Positions 16,999 to 25,819 are shown, numbered from the stretch's first letter. The stretch is 64,000 nucleotides of DNA from Planctomycetota bacterium (GCA_016200265.1 JACQFE010000070.1:33192-97191); one strand, 5' to 3'. The notes: generated by a model not told the origin, from the letters alone. Numbers and translations: made by a program.

Positions 16999-17758
16999 GT
17001 GTTCTCTCCACGTATGGGCACACTCCGGGGGCAGAGGAATTTCCCGGAAGCCCATCACCGCAAAAATTGTGAATGGCAGTAGACGCGAAGCAGTGAATCC
17101 ACCGTACGCGATAGCTGCCCTGCTGCGTCGGCGCCGCAAACGTCACCGTATCCGTTGACGTTTCATCGCAAGTTGTAAGGAAATTGTCCCTCTCTGTCAG
17201 CGGATTATTGGGATCCCAGTTACCTAAAAAAGAGGTGTAGATGACTGCGTTGGTATCACAATCAATACAACGGTTCCATTGGACGGTCATCGTTACGGAT
17301 TGTCCAGGCGACACCTGCGACGGAATCGAGACGCTCAAGGATTCGAAGCTCGGATTCCCTCCGGTGTTCTCACAAGCACCCGCACCATGCTGCTGCCACT
17401 GGGAGCTGTATTGAGCCTCGAAGTCCGTAGAACATGCCACACCGGCCGAACTCGAACAGTTTCCAGTGCAATCTTGCGGACAGTTGGTTACGTCTTCACC
17501 AGTACCGCAAACACCGTTGCCGCAAACTTCGCCGGTGCTGCAATCTTCCGGACAGTTGGATACGTTTTCACCATTGCCGCAAACACCATTGCCGCACACT
17601 TCACCGCCACCGCAATCTTGCGGACAGTTGGACACGTTTTCACCAGAACCACAAAAACCATTGCCGCAAATTTCACCGCCCAGACATCCCCCGAAGCATC
17701 CACCCGAAAAAAGCATCAAACAACAAATCAAAGAAAAAACCGCCGCTTTTCTCTTCAT
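16982..17758 (-). CDS. Lipoprotein with three Cys-rich CGNG repeats and a beta-sandwich-like domain
   Basis: 258 residues. The signal peptide ends in a lipobox (LFSGGC), so the mature protein should be lipid-anchored. Residues 30-98 are three 23-residue repeats with the pattern CGNGxCGxGExxxNCPxDC, each with four Cys likely forming two disulfides. The rest has SVSIPSQVSPGQSVTMTVQW, an Ig/fibronectin-like strand pattern with a Cys pair (RCIDCD), and ends in YVERTLTVCN. The DNA of the repeats is almost identical, so the array expanded recently. Possible role in surface binding; no enzyme motif seen. Confidence 0.7.
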   Translation of the reverse strand: MKRKAAVFSLICCLMLFSGGCFGGCLGGEICGNGFCGSGENVSNCPQDCGGGEVCGNGVCGNGENVSNCPEDCSTGEVCGNGVCGTGEDVTNCPQDCTGNCSSSAGVACSTDFEAQYSSQWQQHGAGACENTGGNPSFESLSVSIPSQVSPGQSVTMTVQWNRCIDCDTNAVIYTSFLGNWDPNNPLTERDNFLTTCDETSTDTVTFAAPTQQGSYRVRWIHCFASTAIHNFCGDGLPGNSSAPGVCPYVERTLTVCN

Positions 17759-18036
17759 CTATTGGGCCCTTTCAAATCCAAAAAAGTAAGCGTCATACGA
17801 TGACAAGACACCTCTGCCGGCGTTCGAATCACGAATGGCGCTAAAATGTATGCGATCATGAGTCAAAATCCAAGATGACCCCAATAGTACAACCGCTCCT
17901 GTCCCATCTTGCAACACCTGCGGATGGCCCTCAACAACAAGACCCACTACCGACTCCTGACCTTGACCGAGGAACATGAAGGACTTTATTTTCCCCGGCA
18001 GGGATGTTGAACCCCGCACGGCAAGGAGGCCAACCG

Positions 18037-18174
18037 ATGAGCAAAGGAATGGTCCGCGTCACGCGTCGGGAAATCGCCCGACGTGGTCCGACCGCAGGCG
18101 TCCCGGCATTCATCGCCGACCCCGGCGACGACGCTGCCGCTGCTTCAGAAAAGTTCATGTCCTCGCTGCGTTGA
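18037..18174 (+). CDS. Possible small protein (45 aa), unknown
   Basis: ATG with AAGGAGG eight bases upstream, 45 codons, stop TGA two bases before the convergent MOSC gene. The product starts MSKGMVRVTRREIARRG and ends KFMSSLR; it is basic at the start and acidic in the middle. No family is recognised. The strong ribosome site is the main support. The remaining gap 17759-18036 shows nothing else. Confidence 0.35.
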   Translation: MSKGMVRVTRREIARRGPTAGVPAFIADPGDDAAAASEKFMSSLR

Positions 18175-18176
18175 GA

Positions 18177-18929
18177 TCACACTCGCTCCCTCTTGTCCAT
18201 AGCCGCATGGAGGAGGATGGACTGTCCTACCGTTAGTCCGCCGGTGCGGTTGACGGTGCCGTAGATTCCTGCGTTGTTCTGGTTCGCGCGAACGACTGCC
18301 TTTAGCATTTCTGGTGCAGACCTTGCCGAGTCCGGATCGAGGTTGACCATCGAGCAACGAACGTCTCGCTGTGTAACGGTTATGGCAGGGCAATCGTCCC
18401 CTTCGCCGAAGGAGAGGACTCCGCCTACCCACTCATCCTCCTGGAAGGGCGCCGATCGCAGCGAGCGAACCACGATGTTCGGGCGAAATCGCCGGACGTC
18501 CGGGCCTTGCCCCGCAAGTCGTCCGATCTCGTCCACCGTATCGAGCGTGATCACGGAGATGCTCGCCTCATCGAAGGTGCCATGTTTCAACCACATCATC
18601 TGCACGGGAGCGCCATGGCGGCGTCCTATCTCTGCGGCCAAGTCTTCTCCGAAGACGGGCATCTCTTCGCCATCCGGCGTGCGAACATGCGTGGGGAGTT
18701 CCCCCTGAGCGCCGCCTTCAGGTCGCTGCGGAGCAAATAGTAGTAATTCGGGAAGTTTGCTTGCGATCAGCCACGGGAACCCGCTGCGGTCATCCATGCG
18801 CCGCATCGCAAGACGCCTGTCGCCGTCGAGGCCGTGCCAGCCCAGCCTGGCGACCTCAAGTCGTTCGCCGCCCATGGACTTCACCGGATACCGGAAGATC
18901 GCCTCTATGTTTCCAATCTCGATAGGCAT
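18177..18929 (-). CDS. MOSC domain protein
   Basis: 250 residues from the ATG of MPIEIGNIEAIF. The N-terminal beta-barrel motif IFRYPVKSMGGERL is the hallmark of MOSC_N proteins. The MOSC core follows (RRFRPNIVVRSL, FQEDEWVGGVLSFGE) with the conserved Cys in DVRCSMVNLDPD that in MOCO sulfurase and mARC relatives contacts sulfur or molybdenum. C-terminus GTVNRTGGLTVGQSILL. Likely handles sulfur transfer or Mo-cofactor-dependent reduction; substrate unknown. It stands alone. Confidence 0.85.
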   Translation of the reverse strand: MPIEIGNIEAIFRYPVKSMGGERLEVARLGWHGLDGDRRLAMRRMDDRSGFPWLIASKLPELLLFAPQRPEGGAQGELPTHVRTPDGEEMPVFGEDLAAEIGRRHGAPVQMMWLKHGTFDEASISVITLDTVDEIGRLAGQGPDVRRFRPNIVVRSLRSAPFQEDEWVGGVLSFGEGDDCPAITVTQRDVRCSMVNLDPDSARSAPEMLKAVVRANQNNAGIYGTVNRTGGLTVGQSILLHAAMDKRERV

Positions 18930-19040
18930 GTTCAATTCCACCGCGCCCAACTGCACTTCATGACACGAGAGTGTAGGCGCTTTCTCGGGTGGCCTAAAGA
19001 GCCTGCCGCGAGCCCGAGGGTTTTGGCGGCCCTGTCCTCG

Positions 19041-19096
19041 CTGGTGCGAGAATCCCCTCTCGCACCCACCTCCACGGGAATCCCTTCCCGCACCAG
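19041..19096. repeat. Nested inverted-repeat element (REP-like)
   Basis: CTGGTGCG (19041-19048) pairs with CGCACCAG (19089-19096); inside it GGTGCGAG pairs with CTCGCACC. It lies in the 329-bp gap between the divergent MOSC and BNR genes, which otherwise holds nothing I can name. Confidence 0.5.
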
Positions 19097-19258
19097 TCTC
19101 TTTTCTGGCGGCCACCAAAGCCCAATCCTCCGCTATTCCCCTGATTTCTATCGGACCCCTTGGGAATCAGATCGATGCGAATTCGAATTCAAAACAAGCT
19201 CGGTAAAATGAGAAGCCGCGGCACGCATCTTGCCAAGGGAATATGGGGTAGTCCGGCG

Positions 19259-21052
19259 ATGTACACTCGCACCATCATGATCGCAATCGTCTTCGTGGCT
19301 GCCTGCGTTGCAACCGCGAATCCGCCTCCGCATGAACAGCCGCCAACGATGCCGTGGATCAGGCCGGTGCGCGAAATCACGCAGTCAACTGCGGAAATCC
19401 ACGCTCCTTGCGCGAGCCACGTAACGCGCGACGGCTACACCAGCATTCAGGTCAACGTTGATGCCTACGGTTGCAACATTCCAGGCGATGCCGCCAACGA
19501 ACCGTCAATCGCAATCGATCCAACTGACCCTAAGAAGATTGTGATCGGTTGGCGACAATTCGACAGCGTGCTTTCCGATTTTCGACAGGCTGGATGGGCT
19601 TATAGTCATGACGCTGGTCATACCTGGGTTTTCAAAGGATCGCCGACGTTCGGTGTCGAGGGTAGCGATCCTGTGCTTGCCGCCGGACCAAACGGTGAAA
19701 TCTACTATCTAAGCATCAACATGGATGAAATGCGATTTTTCCGTTCTCACGACGGAGGGGTGTCCTGGCTGCCCAAAACGATAGTAGCAGATGGTTTTTG
19801 GGACAAGCCTTGGATGTCCGTTGATGGCACTTTGAGTCCCGGTCGCGGAGCCATTTATGTCGCAGCGGAAGACTACATGTTCCAATCGCTTGATGGCGGA
19901 AATGGATTCCTTGAGACCGGCTCTAACGTAGGGCTGGAGCCGACTACAACAGTAGGACCTGACGGTACTTTTTATGTTTTGGCTTCGAATGTCATTTACC
20001 GTGCGTCTGTTCCCTGGGACGATTCGATTCCCATCGACTTCGACCTCCGACGCCACCGCTTGAATTTTGCTTTGTCGTGCCCCTCACCTACCGTCGTGAT
20101 TTCTCCTCATGCCCAGCCAAACCCGAACGGCTCGCTAGGGCAACAATGGATCGTTTCCGACGCGAGCATGCCCGCATCTGCCTACCATACCTACGTATTG
20201 ATTGCCGGCCCGTGCCCAGGCAGTCTCGACGAGGATGTCTTCGTCGAACGAAGCTCTGACCGTGGATTGACCTGGTCCGCTCCGAAACGAGTAAACGACG
20301 ACCCTGTCGGCAATGGTGCCTGGCAATGGTTCTACATGATGTCCGTGGCCCCCAACGGGCGAATCGATGTGGCCTGGAACGACACCAGGAACTACCCGAA
20401 CCCGCCGGATCGAAGTGCCTTGAGCGAACTCTATTACGCTTACTCAAAGGATCACGGCGACACCTGGTCAGCGAATGTGCCCGTCAGCCCCGTTTTCGAT
20501 TCCTATGTAGGTTGGCCGATGCAGAGTAAAATTGGCGATTACTATCACATGCTCTCCGATAATCTTGGCGTCAATGTCGCGTACGCGGCGACGTATAACG
20601 GCGAACAGGATATTTACTTCCTTCGCATCGGCCCATGGGATTGCAACGGTAATCAAATCGACGATGCAGTGGATATCGCCAGCGCCACCAGCCTCGACTG
20701 CAACGGCAACGGCGTGCCCGATGAATGCGAATATCGCGCCGACTTCGACGGTGACGGCCTGACTACTTACAACGATTTCGCCACTTTTCTTGGGAATTTC
20801 ACCGGACCGCTTGCTCACGCGCGGGGTTCTGATGGTGGGCACGGCCCACCCTACGCGCCTGAATCCGAACCCCAAGTGCCAGCGCGGGGCGGTGCCTCCT
20901 CCCTTGATAAGGGGGGACCAAGGGGGGTCGCACCGGGCGCTCACGCTTCCGGCTCTGATAATAACTGCGCAGCGCTCTCCGACATCGACCACGACGGCGA
21001 CGTGGACCTGAGAGACTTCTACGGATTGCAACAGATATTCGTGACGCCGTAG
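19259..21052 (+). CDS. Secreted BNR-repeat (sialidase-like propeller) protein with dockerin-type tail
   Basis: 597 residues from ATG 19259, chosen because it begins the signal peptide (TIMIAIVFVAACVATA); longer starts at 19160 and 19208 exist. Asp-box/BNR motifs recur: SHDAGHTW, SHDGGVSW, SSDRGLTW, SKDHGDTW, giving a beta-propeller. The true sialidase Arg triad cannot be confirmed, so binding or an unknown hydrolase is possible. The tail has DCNGNQIDD and DCNGNGVPDECE repeats, then two EF-hand-like loops, DFDGDGLTTYND and DIDHDGDVDLRD, as in dockerins. The two loops are separated by about 50 residues derived from a genomic repeat (20805-20960). Confidence 0.75.
   Translation: MYTRTIMIAIVFVAACVATANPPPHEQPPTMPWIRPVREITQSTAEIHAPCASHVTRDGYTSIQVNVDAYGCNIPGDAANEPSIAIDPTDPKKIVIGWRQFDSVLSDFRQAGWAYSHDAGHTWVFKGSPTFGVEGSDPVLAAGPNGEIYYLSINMDEMRFFRSHDGGVSWLPKTIVADGFWDKPWMSVDGTLSPGRGAIYVAAEDYMFQSLDGGNGFLETGSNVGLEPTTTVGPDGTFYVLASNVIYRASVPWDDSIPIDFDLRRHRLNFALSCPSPTVVISPHAQPNPNGSLGQQWIVSDASMPASAYHTYVLIAGPCPGSLDEDVFVERSSDRGLTWSAPKRVNDDPVGNGAWQWFYMMSVAPNGRIDVAWNDTRNYPNPPDRSALSELYYAYSKDHGDTWSANVPVSPVFDSYVGWPMQSKIGDYYHMLSDNLGVNVAYAATYNGEQDIYFLRIGPWDCNGNQIDDAVDIASATSLDCNGNGVPDECEYRADFDGDGLTTYNDFATFLGNFTGPLAHARGSDGGHGPPYAPESEPQVPARGGASSLDKGGPRGVAPGAHASGSDNNCAALSDIDHDGDVDLRDFYGLQQIFVTP
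20805..20960. repeat. Genomic repeat inserted in frame inside the BNR protein gene
   Basis: Includes a palindrome GGTGGGC-ACG-GCCCACC (20834-20850), a block CCGAACCCCAAGTGCCAGCG also found in similar form near 27060, and a CCCTTGATAAGGGGGG motif similar to one at 61263. It reads through in frame as about 50 residues of low-complexity protein between two EF-hand loops. Confidence 0.6.
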
Positions 21053-21159
21053 CCTGGCGCTCGCCAAATTCCCAAAATTCGCCGACCACCCATGAAGTTC
21101 TTTCCTATATGAACCGGCAAACGATGCGACTTCCGCTGAATCAGCCTGGGTTTCACCGC

Positions 21160-21330
21160 TCCCCGATTCCCTATTCGCACCCTTCACATTTTCGGCTATT
21201 TTGCACTCCTCGTTCGCACCTTCGGTCTTTTCGCACATTCGCCCCCTTCGAACTCTCCACCTCTTTCGCGCTTTGTTTCGATCTTCGCCATTCGCTCTTC
21301 GAATTTCTCTTTGTTGCCTTTTTGCCTGTT
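21160..21330. repeat. Pyrimidine-rich tract with recurring TTCG words
   Basis: The top strand is strongly C/T rich with TTCG about every 10-20 bases (TTCGCACC, TTCGGTC, TTCGCAC, TTCGAAC). No gene is supported in the gap 21053-21468. It may be a decayed repeat. Confidence 0.4.
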
Positions 21331-21468
21331 GCCTTGCCGAGAGTGCCACATGATGACATTCGTGAAAATTATCCTTTCCAAACGAACCCATACGAAAGCC
21401 TTACTTGAAAGTCGCGCCCATCCAAAAGAGGCACCAATGGTGGCTATGCCCACACAACACCCAAGCCC

Positions 21469-21497
21469 TTGACAGGAGAGCCTGAATCGTGTCTAAT
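21469..21497 (+). promoter_or_regulatory. Sigma70-type promoter for pyrB
   Basis: TTGACA (21469-21474), 17-base spacer, TCTAAT (21492-21497): a consensus -35 and a 5/6 -10. Transcription should start near 21504, leaving a leader of about 83 nt before the pyrB ATG. Confidence 0.6.
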
Positions 21498-21586
21498 TCT
21501 CGCGCGACTCGCGAAGCTGCTCTTACGCCGCTTCCATCACGTCGGCGGAGGTTAGGGATCAGCCGGATCACTCGGAGAGGAATTCA

Positions 21587-22696
21587 ATGGTCACCATGGA
21601 AATCGCCCGACAGCAAGTGGCTCAAAGCGACACCGCTCAGCGCGTCGCGGCCCTGAATCACAACGATCGACCCTTTCACGCAGTGCTGGCTCAGCAGTTC
21701 GACCGGGCAAACGTCGAGCAAATCTGCCAGCTCGCGGACATGATCCGTTCCATTGCCGAGTCACGCCAGGGCAGCCAGTATTTGCGCACGCTTCTCAGCC
21801 ACCGCCGCGCGATGCTCTATTTCATTCAGCCGTCGACGCGAACTTTTCTTTCGTTCACGGCCGCTTGCCAGATCGTCGGCACGCCGTACAGCGAAGTTCG
21901 CGATCGCTCGACCTCGTCCGAAGTCAAGGGCGAATCCGAAGACGACACAATTCGCACCTTCAGCCAGTATTTCGACTTCATCATCATGCGCCACCCGGTG
22001 GAAGGCTTCGCGGAGCACGTGGCCCGAATGCTCAATTCCATGCACCGTCCGATTCCCGTGATCAACGCCGGCTCGGGCAAGGATCAACATCCGACGCAGG
22101 CGTTGCTCGACATTTACACGCTCTATCGCGCGTTCGCCGATCCAGCCGCGCCGCGCGGCGAGCCGCGATACACCAAGAATATTTTCGCGGGCAAGACGAT
22201 TGCGTTCGTCGGCGATCTCAAGCGAGGCCGCACCGTCCGCTCGCTCACGTATCTGCTCTGCCGATATCCCGGCGTGCGATTGGTGTTCGTATCACCGCCG
22301 GAATTGCGAATCGGCGACGATATTCTTGACCACGTCCAGCGCCACAACATCGAGCATGAATTTCAGGACGACGTTCGCGCCAACATCGGCGACTACGACG
22401 CGATTTACATGACCCGCTTGCAGGATGAGCATGATGTGGCCGGCGAATCGAAGAAGATCGACTATTACCGCTATTCTCTGACCTACGAAATGGCCCGCGA
22501 TTTCAAACCGGGTCTGGCGATCATGCACCCGCTGCCGCGGCGACACGAACTCGACGAACGGCTCGATGCGTTGCCGCAGGCGAAGTATTGGGGCCAGGTG
22601 CAAAACGGAATGTGGGCTCGGGCCGCACTCATCGCCACGATCTTCAACGTCGACGGCCCGATCCGCGATCACTATCAAGCGTATTACACGTTCTAA
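21587..22696 (+). CDS. pyrB: Aspartate carbamoyltransferase catalytic chain
   Basis: 369 residues, longer than the usual 300-310. It joins carbamoyl phosphate to L-aspartate in pyrimidine synthesis, in the cytosol. Motifs: QPSTRTFLSF (carbamoyl-phosphate site STRT), SEVKGESEDDTIRTF, HPTQALLDIYTLY, a FVGDLKRGRTVRSL block in the aspartate domain, and MHPLPRRHELDE. Start ATG with GGAGAGG upstream. About 25 extra N-terminal residues and insertions around residues 185-200 explain the length. No pyrI or other pyr gene is adjacent. The strong promoter at 21469 should drive it. Confidence 0.88.
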   Translation: MVTMEIARQQVAQSDTAQRVAALNHNDRPFHAVLAQQFDRANVEQICQLADMIRSIAESRQGSQYLRTLLSHRRAMLYFIQPSTRTFLSFTAACQIVGTPYSEVRDRSTSSEVKGESEDDTIRTFSQYFDFIIMRHPVEGFAEHVARMLNSMHRPIPVINAGSGKDQHPTQALLDIYTLYRAFADPAAPRGEPRYTKNIFAGKTIAFVGDLKRGRTVRSLTYLLCRYPGVRLVFVSPPELRIGDDILDHVQRHNIEHEFQDDVRANIGDYDAIYMTRLQDEHDVAGESKKIDYYRYSLTYEMARDFKPGLAIMHPLPRRHELDERLDALPQAKYWGQVQNGMWARAALIATIFNVDGPIRDHYQAYYTF

Positions 22697-22710
22697 GGCC
22701 GTTCAGCGGA

Positions 22711-22732
22711 TAGGTGCATCAAGATGCACCTA
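22711..22732. repeat. Hairpin 15 bp after pyrB
   Basis: AGGTGCATC-AA-GATGCACCT is perfectly self-complementary. There is no T-run after it, so it is more likely a REP-type repeat than an intrinsic terminator, although it could protect or end the pyrB transcript. Confidence 0.5.
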
Positions 22733-22740
22733 CTTGGCTG

Positions 22741-22826
22741 ATCAGAACCGCGAGTGTTCACGAGCGGCTGGTCCCTGAGGTGGCGCAGGTGCGTGCCGGG
22801 GCGCTCCATTCTGTCGCGGTTCTGAT
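22741..22826. repeat. 86-bp element with 13-bp perfect terminal inverted repeats
   Basis: ATCAGAACCGCGA (22741-22753) is repeated inverted as TCGCGGTTCTGAT (22814-22826). No coding capacity. It is one of several repeat elements stacked in the 354-bp gap after pyrB. Confidence 0.6.
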
Positions 22827-22855
22827 TGCTGGCGGCTCGTGGTGAAACTTTTGGA

Positions 22856-22895
22856 ACGGGTTTGCAACCCGTGTTTTCACCGGTTGAAAACCGGT
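22856..22895. repeat. Two adjacent palindromes (REP-like pair)
   Basis: ACGGGT-TTGCA-ACCCGT (22856-22872) and ACCGGT-TGAAA-ACCGGT (22879-22895). This GGTTTGCAACCC / ACCGGTTGAAAACCGGT type is, to my knowledge, widespread in planctomycete genomes. Confidence 0.6.
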
Positions 22896-23050
22896 ACCAC
22901 AATCGGTTGACTGACTTTCGCCACGGACTGCTTGCACGGGCGCGTCCATTGTATCCTGATTGCAGGCTGTTGGCCGAAATCAGCCCACTTGTGAATCGTT
23001 GTTCGTCCGCCGATTCCGAAAAGCAGCGCCTTCGGTTACAATTCCAATGC

Positions 23051-23584
23051 ATGAGCGACGTGCCTCCCAGTTCACCGATTGAAGACGATCCGGCGGCGAG
23101 CGGCGCCGAATGGATTGAAGAACAGCCGACCGCGCTCGAGCCTCCGGCAGTGGGGGATGAATTCGAGCAGCAATTGGACAGTGACAACGCCAAAGTTGAT
23201 TTCGTTGGCGAATTGCCGACCGAAGTTCCGCCAATCGCGGCCAGGGAGGTCGCTTCATCCGAGCCGTTGCACGCCGATCTTCAGTCGTCGGCGCCGGCAG
23301 CCGATTGGGAGAACGAATTATCGCCACAGCGGCTCGCGGTTGAATTGCGGCGTATTGAAACGGATGTGCGCGCGATCATCGACCCGCGCGATTCCGTGCG
23401 GAAACGGAAATTGACCGGGACGCATCGCTGGCACGAGCTGGAAGAGGACATCATTTCCTGGCAATATTCAGGCCGCTTTGAGCAGTCCCAGCTTCAGCGG
23501 GTCCGCGAACTCATCGTGCAGCGAAACCACCTATTCGATCACTTGCGGTTCCTGGCCTCAACCCGCCCCACGTGGAATTCGTAA
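23051..23584 (+). CDS. Hypothetical protein
   Basis: 177 residues from ATG 23051; an open frame extends upstream, but that part is translated repeat DNA and is not credible. Residues 1-95 are acidic and Pro/Ala rich, probably disordered. The last 75 residues look folded and helical (LSPQRLAVELRRIETDVRAI, HRWHELEEDIISWQ, LQRVRELIVQRNHLFDHLRF). No family recognised. It may be a cytosolic protein with an interaction helix bundle. Confidence 0.5.
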   Translation: MSDVPPSSPIEDDPAASGAEWIEEQPTALEPPAVGDEFEQQLDSDNAKVDFVGELPTEVPPIAAREVASSEPLHADLQSSAPAADWENELSPQRLAVELRRIETDVRAIIDPRDSVRKRKLTGTHRWHELEEDIISWQYSGRFEQSQLQRVRELIVQRNHLFDHLRFLASTRPTWNS

Positions 23585-23755
23585 CCAATTTGCATCAGGA
23601 TTGCGAATCGGCGTTCGAATCCGCGTCCGGCAGGCCCGATAATGCCGATTGATCCGGGAAATCGCTGGGACTATCATTCCTGTAAGTAGTCAATCGCGGT
23701 TGGGGTTTTTGCACAAATAGACAAGCCGCGCCGGGAGGGGAGAAACTCCAGATCC

Positions 23756-25696
23756 ATGATTTCATATTTACGCGCTGGGCGCGTTCTATTCTCATTGTCG
23801 ATCGTCTGTCTATTGTGGTCCCACGCGGCAGGAGCGGTCTTGCCTCAATTTGGGGCCGGCAAGCTTGAACGCCGACCGGATGAATTCGGCGGCTATGCAT
23901 CCACGCATATTGTCGTAAAGCTCAAGTCATCAACCGAGAACGGTCTTGCGGCTTTTCGGACGCTATTTCGAACCGGTCGCGACGTTGATCCTCGACCATG
24001 GTTGAGCCCCCAGTTTCAGCGACTTACCGGTTCCTGGCGGGCGACCCTCATGCGACCTTTCCGAAGCGAAACTTTTGGCGACCCGAATCTGGCCGCGAAA
24101 CATGGGCTGGATCGAACTTACGTCATTGAAGTGCCGCCAGGCACGGATACGCCGGCGATGGCCCGAAGTCTTGCGGCGCTTTCCGATGAGGTCGAGGTGG
24201 CCGGGCTGGACGGCATCGGCGGCGTTGCGGCGGACCAGCTGATCCCCAACGATACGAATTTCGGCCTGCAATACGCGATGGATAATACGGGTCAGACTGG
24301 GGGCACACCCGATGCGGATATTGACGCTGTGGAAGCGTGGGCTATCCATACGGGTGATCCGGGAACTGTAACGATCGCAATCATCGATAGCGGGGTCAGC
24401 CCGCACACCGAATTTGGATCGCGTCTGATTGCGGGCCACAACACGGACAATGTATTCACACCGACGCTCACAACGGACGGTTGCCCTCACGGTACCCATG
24501 TGGCCGGGATTGCCGCGGCCACAGGGAATAACAGTCTCGGCATTGCCGGCATTACGTGGGGCGCGAATATCATGCCCGTGCGCGTGCTCAACGGCTGCAG
24601 TGGATTTGTTTCGAGTGTTGCAAACGGCATCATTTGGGCCGCGGATCATGGAGCCAACGTCGGGAACATGAGTTTGCAATTCTATGGACTCAGTGCGTCA
24701 GATCGCCAGCTTTTTCAAAATGCACTCGACTATGCACATGATCGCGGCATGGCCATGTTCTGTGCAGCCGGTAATGACAATCAAGGCGGGTCGGGTGTGG
24801 TGGCCTATCCGGCCCGACTGCACAACTGTCTCGCTGTGAGCGCCACGACGGATCAGGACTTGTTCGCCGATGTCGGAACCAGCACGACCGGATGGCGGAG
24901 CAATTACGGTCCTCAAGTCGAAATCTCCGCCCCCGGCGATCGAATTTATTCCACACTGCCCAGCAACAGTTTCGCTTTTCTTAGCGGCACTTCCATGGCC
25001 ACACCGCACGTTACGGGCGTGGCCGCGCTGCTGAAGTCGTACGATCCGACCCTGACCAACGATGATCTCCGTGACCTCATTATCGCGAATGTCGATGACA
25101 AAGGTCCGTTCGGCTGGGACGATCACTACGGCTACGGGCGGCTGAATGCCTATAACGCGATTGTCTCCGCAGACAGTTGGCCGAGCATCACCGCGAGCGA
25201 TCCGCCGAATCGAGCGATTGATGCGCGAATTCCTTTTGACCTTGACGGAACCAATCCGCAAGGTTGGTACATTGTGGATTTGACCGTTGCCACGGACGCA
25301 ACGGCATTGGCGCCAGTGGACTTCCTGGTGTATCGCCATGGGGCATCCGGCGGCACGCCATTTGTAAGTACAATTGAGGCGACCGGGCCGAATACGGTGA
25401 CTGTTACACTCAATGTTTACATCAAGGTGCAGGCGTGGACCACGCTGCAATATCACACCACGGGACTGGTGCGGCTTGGATATCTGCCCGGCGACGTCAA
25501 TGGCAACGCGACGAGCGATGCGTCCGATGTGACGGCGCTGGTTGATTACCTTGGCGGCGTGGGTGATCCGCTTCCGGAATGGTCCAGCGATATTGACCGA
25601 TCCAACGCGACGACGCCGCTGGATATTCTGACCGAAATCGACCTGCTCAATGGCGCGGGTTCCTACAATCCGTTCCTCAATGCTTCCCTGCCCTAA
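23756..25696 (+). CDS. Subtilisin-family (S8) secreted peptidase with dockerin-type C-terminus
   Basis: 646 residues; ATG with GGGAGGGGA upstream; signal peptide 1-28 (LFSLSIVCLLWSHAAGA). Fervidolysin/thermitase-like propeptide region (STHIVVKLKSS) precedes the catalytic domain. Triad: Asp in IAIIDSGVSPH, His in HGTHVAGIAA, Ser in GTSMATPHVTGVAALL, with the oxyanion Asn in CAAGNDNQGG. After the peptidase comes a beta domain and then a type-I dockerin-like pair, GDVNGNATSDASDV and DIDRSNATTPLDI, ending DLLNGAGSYNPF. The same DLLNGAGxxNxF ending occurs in the protein encoded at 63071. Its stop codon lies inside the inverted repeat of the next element. Confidence 0.88.
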   Translation: MISYLRAGRVLFSLSIVCLLWSHAAGAVLPQFGAGKLERRPDEFGGYASTHIVVKLKSSTENGLAAFRTLFRTGRDVDPRPWLSPQFQRLTGSWRATLMRPFRSETFGDPNLAAKHGLDRTYVIEVPPGTDTPAMARSLAALSDEVEVAGLDGIGGVAADQLIPNDTNFGLQYAMDNTGQTGGTPDADIDAVEAWAIHTGDPGTVTIAIIDSGVSPHTEFGSRLIAGHNTDNVFTPTLTTDGCPHGTHVAGIAAATGNNSLGIAGITWGANIMPVRVLNGCSGFVSSVANGIIWAADHGANVGNMSLQFYGLSASDRQLFQNALDYAHDRGMAMFCAAGNDNQGGSGVVAYPARLHNCLAVSATTDQDLFADVGTSTTGWRSNYGPQVEISAPGDRIYSTLPSNSFAFLSGTSMATPHVTGVAALLKSYDPTLTNDDLRDLIIANVDDKGPFGWDDHYGYGRLNAYNAIVSADSWPSITASDPPNRAIDARIPFDLDGTNPQGWYIVDLTVATDATALAPVDFLVYRHGASGGTPFVSTIEATGPNTVTVTLNVYIKVQAWTTLQYHTTGLVRLGYLPGDVNGNATSDASDVTALVDYLGGVGDPLPEWSSDIDRSNATTPLDILTEIDLLNGAGSYNPFLNASLP

Positions 25697-25819
25697 CGGC
25701 CTGTTGGAAACTGTAGCGCTGCCCCTCGCGGGCGGCGTGGGTTGCATTCTTGCGCCACCCACAAGGGGTGGCGCTTACATCACGACGAAAAGCGCCCGTG
25801 TTTTTCAACAGGCTGTTAG
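25693..25819. mobile_element. MITE-like element, 127 bp, terminal inverted repeats
   Basis: CTAACGGCCTGTTGGAAA at the left end and the inverted copy TTTTTCAACAGGCTGTTAG at the right (two mismatches plus a length difference). An internal hairpin GCGCCACCC-ACAA-GGGTGGCGC lies within. It has no coding capacity and fills the gap between the convergent subtilase and HupE-like genes; the TAA stop of the subtilase is part of the left terminal repeat. Confidence 0.55.

Noticed and set aside
17488..17703. CRISPR-like array in the CGNG repeats
   Set aside because: The spacing is 69 bp with no spacers; it is a protein-coding tandem repeat.
22826..23050. Longer start for the 23051 gene
   Set aside because: The extra 75 codons translate repeat palindromes (TGLQPVFSPVENRY), so they are not native protein.
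24698..25762. 354-codon frame opposite the subtilase
   Set aside because: Antisense; basic, repetitive translation and no ribosome site.
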